Source of the DNA: Kitasatospora sp. NA04385
GTDB lineage: Bacteria > Actinomycetota > Actinomycetes > Streptomycetales > Streptomycetaceae
Direction: 5' to 3'
NCBI RefSeq assembly: GCF_013364235.1
Contig: NZ_CP054919.1
Location: 4,190,701-4,254,700 of the forward strand
Length of the DNA: 64,000 nucleotides
This document shows, piece after piece, positions 57,500 to 64,000 of this stretch. Below the pieces are notes generated by a model. That model saw only the letters and a program-made list of their open reading frames with translations, had not been told where the DNA came from and did no database searches. Made by a program: the position numbers and the translations under genes. Within the stretch, counting starts at the first letter, position 1. Each line of letters begins with the position of its first letter.

Positions 57500-58780
57500 T
57501 TACCGGGCGGCGACGGGCTCCAGCACGGCCTTCCCGCCGAGGAAGGGCCGCAGCGCCTCGGGCAGGACCACCGAGCCGTCGGCCCGCTGGTGGTTCTCCA
57601 GCAGCGCGACGATCACCCGGGGGACGGCGACCAGGGTGCCGTTGAGGGTGGCGAGCGGGCGGACGCCCTCGGTGTCGCGCATCCGGATGGAGAGCCGGCG
57701 GGCCTGGTACTCGGTGGTGTTGGAGGTGGAGGTGACCTCGCGGTACTTGCCCTGGGTCGGCACCCACGCCTCGATGTCGAACTTGCGGGCGGCCGAGGCG
57801 CCGAGGTCGCCGGAGGCGACGTCGATCACCCGGTAGGGCAGCTCCAGCGCGTTCAGGAAGTCCTTCTCCCACTGGAGCAGGCGGCGGTGCTCGGCCTCGG
57901 CGTCCTCGGGGGCGGTGAAGACGAACATCTCCACCTTCTCGAACTGGTGGACCCGGATGATGCCGCGGGTGTCCTTGCCGTAGGTGCCGGCCTCGCGGCG
58001 GAAGCAGGAGGAGAAGCCGGCGTACCGCAGCGGGAGCCGCTCGGCGTCCAGGATCTCGTCCATGTGGTAGGCGGCGAGCGGGACTTCGCTGGTGCCGACC
58101 AGGTAGCGGTCGTCGTCCGCGAGGTAGTACACGTTCTCGGCGGCCTGGCCGAGGAAGCCGGTGCCGTCCATCGCGGCGGGGCGCACCAGCGCCGGGGTGA
58201 TCATCGGGGTGAAGCCGACCGCGGAGGCCTGCGCCATCGCCATGTTGACCAGGGCCAGTTCCAGCAGCGCGCCGGGGCCGGTCAGGTAGTAGGAGCGGGC
58301 ACCGGCCACCTTGGCGCCACGCTCGGTGTCGATCGCGCCGAGCAGCTGGCCCAGTTCGACGTGGTCGCGGGGCTCGAAGCCCTCGGCGGCGAAGTCGCGC
58401 GGGGTGCCGATCTCCTCCAGCGTGACGAAGTCCTCCTCGCCGCCGACCGGGGCGGCCGGGTCGATCAGGTTGGCCAGCGAGCGCTGCAGCCGCTCGGCCT
58501 CCTCCTTCGCCTCGCCCTGCGCGGCGTCGGCGGCCTTCACCTCGGCGGCCAGCTCCTTGGTGCGGGCCAGCAGGGCGGCCTTCTCGTCGCCCTTGGCGGC
58601 GGCCACCCGCTTGCCGAGCTGCTTCTGCTCGGCGCGCAGTTCGTCGAAGCGGGTGCCGGCCGAGCGGCGGCGCTCGTCGGCAAGGAGCAGGGCGTCGACC
58701 AGGTCGACGTCCTCACCCCGGGAGCGCTGCGAGGTGCGCACTCGCTCGGGGTCGTCACGGAGCAGGCGGAGGTCGATCAC
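57500..58780 (-). CDS. serS: Seryl-tRNA synthetase
   Basis: 426 residues, GTG 58780 with TAGGCT ending 7 nt upstream (leaderless likely). N-terminal coiled-coil arm (about 25-105, RFDELRAEQKQLGKRVAAAK) that grips tRNA-Ser, then the class II catalytic core: motif 2 RYAGFSSCFRREAGTYGKDT and motif 3 TLNGTLVAVPRVIVALLEN. It charges tRNA-Ser (and selenocysteine tRNA) with serine. Single-copy essential gene; normal bacterial length. Confidence 0.96.
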   Translation of the reverse strand: MIDLRLLRDDPERVRTSQRSRGEDVDLVDALLLADERRRSAGTRFDELRAEQKQLGKRVAAAKGDEKAALLARTKELAAEVKAADAAQGEAKEEAERLQRSLANLIDPAAPVGGEEDFVTLEEIGTPRDFAAEGFEPRDHVELGQLLGAIDTERGAKVAGARSYYLTGPGALLELALVNMAMAQASAVGFTPMITPALVRPAAMDGTGFLGQAAENVYYLADDDRYLVGTSEVPLAAYHMDEILDAERLPLRYAGFSSCFRREAGTYGKDTRGIIRVHQFEKVEMFVFTAPEDAEAEHRRLLQWEKDFLNALELPYRVIDVASGDLGASAARKFDIEAWVPTQGKYREVTSTSNTTEYQARRLSIRMRDTEGVRPLATLNGTLVAVPRVIVALLENHQRADGSVVLPEALRPFLGGKAVLEPVAAR

Positions 58781-58949
58781 GGGCTCCAGCCTACCGGTGG
58801 GCGGGGGCGGCTCCGGGACGCCGCCCGGCCGGGGCGGGGGCGGGTTCCGGCCGGGCGACGGCTTGGGCGTTTATGTCCCGGCTGTCCGGGAATGTGGCAT
58901 CCTGTCCCGCGCGGCCCGGGGCGGGGGCGGTGGAGGGCCGTTCCGGGGT

Positions 58950-59320
58950 TGGGGATAACCCCGTCCCGCCTGTGGATAACCCCGGTGGACAACCTTCCGG
59001 GGAGCCGGTTATCCACAGGTTCGCGCGTCGGCCTGTGGACAGTGGAGAACCGAAGGTCCGCAGACGTCCGAACCAGGAATTCCGGGTTTCAAACCTCGAT
59101 TCGGCTTCCCGAGTGAGGGAATTCGCTCGCTCGCCCAGGTGATTTGTCGGCGTGCGGGCGACTCTGGTCCGATAAGTCCACTCCGCGCCCCTAGCGGATG
59201 ATCTGACTGGAACTGCGGGTTTCTTTACCGGTTTGTCGACTCGGGCCGGGCCCTGTGGATAACTGCCCGTCAGCTGGGGACAACCGGGCCTGTGGACGCG
59301 GCCCGCCGTCCTGTGGATGA
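58950..59320. other. Cluster of DnaA-box-like sequences between serS and pheA
   Basis: Three perfect TTATCCACA boxes (58971-58979 reverse, 59009-59017 forward, 59254-59262 reverse) and at least five with one mismatch to TTATCCACA or TTGTCCACA (58950-58958, 58984-58992, 59034-59042, 59275-59283, 59312-59320); a poorer one is at 59291. They fall in two groups (58950-59042 and 59254-59320) around a less GC-rich middle. The whole 58781-59504 interval has no convincing gene. Possible DnaA-binding or titration locus. Confidence 0.7.
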
Positions 59321-59504
59321 ACCGCCCCGACCGCCGCCGCACCGGGCCCGGCCGGCCGCGCCGCTGGTGAACGGGGCTGCGCCGGGCAGGTGACGTCCGG
59401 GCGTGTCGGAAATGAACGGGACGGGCCCGCGGGCGGACCCGTCCCGGCCGGAATTCGCCCCCGCCCGGGCGGGCCCCCGCGAGGGCCCCGGGCGGGACGG
59501 CCGG

Positions 59505-60440
59505 CTACAGCTCCCCGCGCCCGTCCAGGCAGCGCGAGAGCCAGTCCGAGGCGTTCGCGAAGTCCAGGTCGGAGGTGCCGTTGCGGAGCGGGAAGGCGGT
59601 GCCCTTGTCGGCCCGCGGGTAGGAGCCGAGGAAGCGCACCTGCGGGCAGATCCGCTTCAGGCCCATCATCGCCTCGCTGACCCGCCGCTCGCTGAGGTGC
59701 CCCTCGCAGTCGATCAGGAAGCAGTAGTTGCCCATGCCCTCGCCGGTCGGCCGGGACTCGATCCGCATCAGGTTGATCCCGCGCACCGCGAACTCCTGGA
59801 GCAGCTCCAGCAGCGCGCCCGGGTGGTCGTCCGGCAGCCACACCACCATCGAGGTCTTGTCCCAGCCGGTCGCCGAGGACACCCGCCCCGGGCGGCCCGC
59901 CAGCACGAACCGGGTGGTCGGCGCGGCCGCGTCGTGGATCTCGTCCGACAGCACCTCCAGGCCGTACAGCTCGGCCGCGAACGCCCCCGCCACCGCCGCG
60001 TCGTAGCGGCCCTCCTGGACCAGCCGGGCCGCCTCCGCGTTGGACGCCGCCGACTCCCACTGCGCGTCGGGCAGGTTCGTGGCCAGCCAGTGCCGCACCT
60101 GCGGCTGGGCCACCGGGTGGCCGCTGACCGTCTTCACGTCGCCCGCCGCCGTGCCGGGGCGGACCATCACCGCGAACGAGATCGGCAGCAGCACCTCGCG
60201 GTAGATCATCAGCGGGCTGCCGTTGATCAGCTCGTCGCTGGTGGTGGTGACCGCGCCGTCCACCGAGTTCTCGATCGCCACCATCGCGCCCGCGGCCTCG
60301 CCGGCCCGCACCGCGTCCAGCGCCGCCGAGACCGAGGCCATCGGCGTCAGCTCCCGGGTCGCCGCCTCCGGCAGGGTGCGCAGCGCCGCCTCGGTGAAGG
60401 TGCCCGCGGGCCCGAGGTAGGTGTAACGGGTCGCCGACAT
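59505..60440 (-). CDS. pheA: Prephenate dehydratase
   Basis: 311 residues from ATG 60440, five bases after GGAGG; a GTG at 60458 lacks a site. Catalytic domain opens YTYLGPAGTFTEAALRTL and includes AIENSVDGAVTTTSDELING in the conserved helix, with the Thr in TTRFVL as active-site residue. The C-terminal ACT domain (about 200-280) has the GALLELLQEFAVRGINLMRI and ESRPTGEG motifs that bind phenylalanine for feedback control. Converts prephenate to phenylpyruvate in Phe biosynthesis. Single domain enzyme without chorismate mutase. Confidence 0.95.
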   Translation of the reverse strand: MSATRYTYLGPAGTFTEAALRTLPEAATRELTPMASVSAALDAVRAGEAAGAMVAIENSVDGAVTTTSDELINGSPLMIYREVLLPISFAVMVRPGTAAGDVKTVSGHPVAQPQVRHWLATNLPDAQWESAASNAEAARLVQEGRYDAAVAGAFAAELYGLEVLSDEIHDAAAPTTRFVLAGRPGRVSSATGWDKTSMVVWLPDDHPGALLELLQEFAVRGINLMRIESRPTGEGMGNYCFLIDCEGHLSERRVSEAMMGLKRICPQVRFLGSYPRADKGTAFPLRNGTSDLDFANASDWLSRCLDGRGEL

Positions 60441-60608
60441 GACCGCCTCCGAACTCACTGCACGTGGGTGTGGCTGCGCGATGCCGACTTCTCGTTGGCC
60501 AACGCGGGGTCGGCACCGCCCACAAACTTCACCATAGCCACTCCCGGAGCCCCGCCCGGTTCCCGTCCCGCTCTGCGGGCAGGGCGCCGCGCACCGGTCC
60601 GGTCCGGC

Positions 60609-61880
60609 TCAGCCCTCCAGCAGCTGCTGGCCCACGTACCCGCCCTCGGGGGCGCCCGGCGGCACCGCGAACAGCGCGGACGCCTCGTGCCGCAGGTACC
60701 GGGACAGGCCGTCGCCGCGCGACAGCCGCTGCTGCACCGGCACGAAGCCGCGGGCCGGGTCGGCCTGGTACGCGGCGAACAGCAGGCCCGCGTCGGGGGA
60801 GCCGTCGGGCAGCAGGCCGTCGTGGAAGGAGAAGCCGCGCCGCAGCATCGCCGCCCCGCCGTTGGAGGCCGCCGCGGCGACCCGGACGTGCGCGTCGGGG
60901 GCGATCCGCAGCACGCCGTCCGGGTCGGTGGCGGCCAGGTCGACGGGGGTGCGCTCGACCGCGTCCGGCCCGCCGGACAGCGGGGCGCCGTCGCTCTTGC
61001 GGCGGCCGATGATCCGCTCCTGCTTGTCCAGCGGCAGGGTGTCCCAGCCCTCCAGCAGCATCCGGATGCGGCGCAGCACCGCGTAGCTGCCGCCGTTCAT
61101 CCAGTCCGGGCCGCCGGCGAAGACGGTGGCGCCGAAGTCCGGGTCCTGCGGGCGCGGGTTGTTGGTGCCGTCGACCTGGCCCATCAGGTTGCGGCCGGTC
61201 ATCGGGTGCGGCGTCGCGCCGGGCGTCCGGGCGAAGCCGGACATCAGCCAGCGCGGCGCGGCCAGCCCGGTGGCCAGCCGCGTCAGCACCCGCAGCGCGT
61301 GCACCGCGACCAGGGTGTCGTCCGCGCCGACCTGCACCCACAGGTCGCCGTCGGAGCGGACCGGGTCCAGCGCGTCGCCCGGGAAGGCGGGCAGCGCGGC
61401 CAGCTCCCGGGGGCGGCGGTCGGCCAGGCCGGCCTTGTCGAACAGGGTGGCGCCGAAGCCGAAGGTGACGGTCAGCGAGCTGGGCCCGGCGTCCAGCGCG
61501 ATCTGGTTCTCGCCCTCGGCGGCGGGTTCGCCCGCGGCCATCCGGGCCGCCGCCGCGGACCAGCCGCGCAGCAGCGCGGCCAGCCCGTCCCGCCCGGTGC
61601 TGGCCAGCAGATCGAAGGCGGCCCACTCGACCCGGGCCTGGGCGGGCTCGACGATCCCGCCCTGCCGGGCCCCGTGGAACGGCACCCGGGCGCCGCCCAG
61701 CGTCACCCCCTCGGCCGGGGCGTGCGCGGACGCCCGCCCGCCCCACGCCCCGCCGGCCGCCCCCACCGCGAGCCCGGCCCCGGCCCCGCCGAGCACCGCC
61801 CGCCGGGACAGCCCCGGCGCACCGCCCCGCCGTCGCTCCCGCTCCCGTTCCTGCCCCTGTTCCTGCCCCAGCGTGCTCAC
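60609..61880 (-). CDS. dtpA: DyP-type peroxidase, Tat-exported (DtpA/EfeB-like)
   Basis: 423 residues, GTG 61880 overlapping the stop of the CopC/CopD gene (GTGA). Twin-arginine signal SRRAVLGGAGAGLAVGAAGG (about 27-50). Haem peroxidase fold with the DyP signature GQVDGTNNPRP (GxxDG, catalytic Asp) and a late proximal His region, plus FHDGLLPDGSPDAGLLFAAY. Exported A-type DyPs oxidise phenolic and other substrates with H2O2; in S. lividans DtpA, next to copper-handling genes, takes part in copper delivery to the GlxA oxidase. The gene context here is the same kind. Confidence 0.88.
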   Translation of the reverse strand: MSTLGQEQGQERERERRRGGAPGLSRRAVLGGAGAGLAVGAAGGAWGGRASAHAPAEGVTLGGARVPFHGARQGGIVEPAQARVEWAAFDLLASTGRDGLAALLRGWSAAAARMAAGEPAAEGENQIALDAGPSSLTVTFGFGATLFDKAGLADRRPRELAALPAFPGDALDPVRSDGDLWVQVGADDTLVAVHALRVLTRLATGLAAPRWLMSGFARTPGATPHPMTGRNLMGQVDGTNNPRPQDPDFGATVFAGGPDWMNGGSYAVLRRIRMLLEGWDTLPLDKQERIIGRRKSDGAPLSGGPDAVERTPVDLAATDPDGVLRIAPDAHVRVAAAASNGGAAMLRRGFSFHDGLLPDGSPDAGLLFAAYQADPARGFVPVQQRLSRGDGLSRYLRHEASALFAVPPGAPEGGYVGQQLLEG

Positions 61881-64000
61881 TGGCCGACCTTCAGTTGCTG
61901 GGTGGCCGTGACCTGGTCGATGTCGGAGGAGCGGACGGTCACCGACACCACCCACACGCCGTTCAGCGGCAGCTGCGCGGTGCCCGTCCAACTGCCGGTG
62001 CCCTGCGACTGCAGGGTGACCGGGAGCGGGCCGAGGTCGCGGTCGGGGAGGGTGAAGGCGAGCTCCAGTTCCGGCACCTCGGTGGGCTGACCGGTGGAGT
62101 CGGTGAGCTTCAGGGTGACGGCGTTGGGGCCGGTGGCGACCGGGTTGACGGTGACGACCGCGGTGCCCTTGGCGTTGGCGGTGCGGCCGCCGGTGTCGTA
62201 CGGGAGCTTCAGCTCCTCGGTCCGCCCCGGCACCGCCGAGGCTCCGGCGCTCGCGCCCGCGCCGGCCGGCGCGGGCGCGTCGGCGACGGCCTGGGCCACG
62301 CGTCCGGGCGGGGAGTTGGTGAGCATGGTGGTGACCACCAGCACCAGCACCGCCACCGCGGTCTCCACCGCCACGCTGCGCCGCAGCCCGGCCCGGGCGG
62401 GGAGCGGCGGCGGACCGCTCGCCCGGGCCCGGTCGCGCAGCGCCCGCTGCCGGGCGAGCTGGGCGGCCCGCTCCGGGTCGGCGCCCTCGGCGGCCCCGCC
62501 GTTCCGGCCGTTCCCGCCGTTCCGGCCGTTCCGGCCGTTCCCGCCGTTACCGGCGTTCCCGGCCGGGGTGCTCGCGGCGGCCTTTGCGCCCACCGCCGCG
62601 GCGCCCTCCTGCTGCTCCCGCTCCTCCCGGCCCTCGTCCGTGCCCGTGCCCGTGGCCGTGGCCGTAGCCACGGCCGCGGTCTCGTCGGCGCCGCGCAGCC
62701 GGGCCGTCCAGGCGCGGGAGATCCAGGCGACGCCGAGCATCGCCGCCACGCAGCCGACCTTGATCAGCAGCAGCCGCCCGTACTCGGTGTCGACCAGCGC
62801 GCTCCAGGAGCCGAGACCGCGCCAGGACTGGTAGACGCCGGTCACCACGAGCACCGCGACCAGCCAGAACGCCAGCTTGGAGAAGCGGTCGACGGCGGCG
62901 GCGGGCAGGCCGTGGCGCAGGCCGACGACCAGGACGGCCAGGCCGCCGAGCCAGCCGGCCATCGCGAGCAGGTGCAGGGCGGCCAGCGGCAGCGCCAGCG
63001 GGACCTGGATGCCGACCGAGGAGTGGTCGGCACCGACCCAGGTCGCGGACAGCGCGAGCGCCAGGGCGAGCCCGGCCAGGCCGAGGCCGAGCCGGGTGTC
63101 GCGCTGCGGGCGCTCGGCGGCGGCCCGCTCCAGCCGGCGCAGCTCCGCCTCCTCCTCGTCCTCGGGTTCCGCCTCGGGCTCCGCGACGGCGGGGACGGCC
63201 TTGGGCTGCTGCATCCCCAACTGGCCGACCAGCAGCGACAGGAAGACGCCCGCGGCGGCGAGCAGCAGCAGCCGGGCGGCCAGCGCGGTGCCGATCCGCT
63301 CGTCCAGGGTGGCGCGCACCAGCGACAGGTCGAAGGACTGCCCGAGGCCGGTGCCGCGCTCGTACGGGCCGCGCAGCATCAGCACGGCCACGGTGGACAG
63401 CAGCAGCGCGATCCAGCCGGTCATCAGCAGCCGCTGCACGCCGCGCACGGACGCGCCGCCCGGCCACGCCACGATCACGAACGCGGCGGCGCCGGCCAGC
63501 AGCGCGAACGCGAGGTAGGCCACGGTGCGGGCGGTGCCGTAGGCGAAGGCGACCGCGCCGTCGGCCTTGGCGCCCTGCACGGCGGCGGCGTTCACCGAGG
63601 TGTCGGAGGGGGCGCCGACGGAGAAGGTGAAGGCGCCGCCGACGGGGTGGGAGTCCTCCGAGACGGCCCGCCAGGCCACCGTGTAGGTGCCGTTGGCGAG
63701 GTTCGGGCGCAGCGCCACCCGGGCGGTGGCGGCCTTGCCGTCGACGTGCTCGGGCTTGCCGTCGTCGACCGGGTTGCCCTGCGGGTCGAGCACCCGCACC
63801 GAGTCCGCGGCCAGCGACACGCCCTCGCTGAAGGTCAGCGTGACCGCGGCGGGCGCGGTCGCCACCACCGAGCCCCGCGCCGGGTCGGTGCCCTCCAGGG
63901 TGGCGTGCGCGGACGCCGCCGTCGCCCCGCCGAGCACCAGTCCGAGCGCCGCCACCAGCACCGCCAGCAGCGCGCCGAGCCGCCGCCTCACCCCTGTCAC
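61877..64000 (-). CDS. CopC/CopD copper-resistance fusion protein (to window edge)
   Basis: About 707 residues; GTG at 64000 coincides with the window edge, so the true start could be further upstream. Signal peptide (about 8-32, LGALLAVLVAALGLVLGGA), CopC domain with AHATLEGTDPARGSVVATAP and SEDSHPVGGAFTFSVG (Cu-binding His), then about nine helices of a CopD domain with a Gly/Asn-rich insert (GNGGNGRNGRNGGNGRN, about 465-490), and a C-terminal extracellular beta domain (WTGTAQLPLNGVWVVSVTVR). It probably binds and moves copper across the membrane. Co-translated with the DyP gene. Confidence 0.88.
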   Translation of the reverse strand: MTGVRRRLGALLAVLVAALGLVLGGATAASAHATLEGTDPARGSVVATAPAAVTLTFSEGVSLAADSVRVLDPQGNPVDDGKPEHVDGKAATARVALRPNLANGTYTVAWRAVSEDSHPVGGAFTFSVGAPSDTSVNAAAVQGAKADGAVAFAYGTARTVAYLAFALLAGAAAFVIVAWPGGASVRGVQRLLMTGWIALLLSTVAVLMLRGPYERGTGLGQSFDLSLVRATLDERIGTALAARLLLLAAAGVFLSLLVGQLGMQQPKAVPAVAEPEAEPEDEEEAELRRLERAAAERPQRDTRLGLGLAGLALALALSATWVGADHSSVGIQVPLALPLAALHLLAMAGWLGGLAVLVVGLRHGLPAAAVDRFSKLAFWLVAVLVVTGVYQSWRGLGSWSALVDTEYGRLLLIKVGCVAAMLGVAWISRAWTARLRGADETAAVATATATGTGTDEGREEREQQEGAAAVGAKAAASTPAGNAGNGGNGRNGRNGGNGRNGGAAEGADPERAAQLARQRALRDRARASGPPPLPARAGLRRSVAVETAVAVLVLVVTTMLTNSPPGRVAQAVADAPAPAGAGASAGASAVPGRTEELKLPYDTGGRTANAKGTAVVTVNPVATGPNAVTLKLTDSTGQPTEVPELELAFTLPDRDLGPLPVTLQSQGTGSWTGTAQLPLNGVWVVSVTVRSSDIDQVTATQQLKVGQ

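Noticed and set aside
58950..59320. Chromosomal oriC or plasmid origin
   Set aside because: No dnaA, dnaN, rep or par gene and no clear AT-rich unwinding region; fewer boxes than a streptomycete oriC.

Overview
The window is very GC-rich throughout, with coding in strongly biased third positions, frequent GTG/TTG starts, many start/stop overlaps and start codons that often sit 6-7 nt behind a TANNNT hexamer. Together with the gene set (cydAB-cydDC behind a Rex-type operator, a DevS-like GAF kinase, LCP wall protein, serS, pheA, DyP peroxidase next to a CopC/CopD protein) this points to the core chromosome of a Streptomycetaceae actinomycete (Streptomyces or Kitasatospora). The genus is inferred, not proven.

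Layout. 0-12.8 kb: small membrane proteins, a TetR regulator with an M20 amidohydrolase, a double Lrp/AsnC regulator divergent from an MFS exporter, a PPP-type phosphatase, a LacI regulator divergent from an aminotransferase (hisC-like), and TrpB2. 12.9-19.3 kb: a MacA/MacB-like efflux operon followed by an OmpR-type response regulator and its histidine kinase. 19.4-27.7 kb: Rex-type operator, cydA, cydB, a cydDC fusion with an apparent 1-nt frameshift, and a GAF-GAF histidine kinase. 27.8-30.7 kb: DUF72 protein, HAD phosphatase, LLM oxidoreductase.

30.8-37.5 kb is an accessory islet. It holds two RHH-PIN (VapBC-like) toxin-antitoxin pairs, a toxin-domain/immunity pair, remnants of an Rhs gene and of a transposase C-terminus, a truncated secreted-toxin-like gene, and partial copies of genes that are intact nearby (PIN toxin, first 216 nt of the LLM gene, 80 nt of the immunity gene). 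The intact and broken copies make it a recombination mosaic.

37.5-42.6 kb is a class III lanthipeptide cluster read on the minus strand: LanKC synthetase, a 45-residue SapB/AmfS-type precursor with two SxxSxxxC motifs, and one ABC half-transporter. The precursor is too short for routine ORF calling. The LanKC frame is broken once in the cyclase part.

43.3-52.3 kb: a membrane protein, an operon of four related anchored secreted proteins sharing a DLRxLLLP motif, and two ABC ATPase-permease pairs. 52.4-54.5 kb: CynX-type MFS exporter and its probable FCD/GntR regulator with a duplicated operator. 54.7-64 kb: LCP protein (apparent 1-nt frameshift near the N-terminus), HAD phosphatase, serS, a dense DnaA-box cluster, pheA, DyP peroxidase and CopC/CopD protein, which runs to the window edge. 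Three apparent single-base frame breaks in otherwise well-conserved genes raise the possibility of assembly indels in G/C runs. No rRNA, tRNA or CRISPR was seen.
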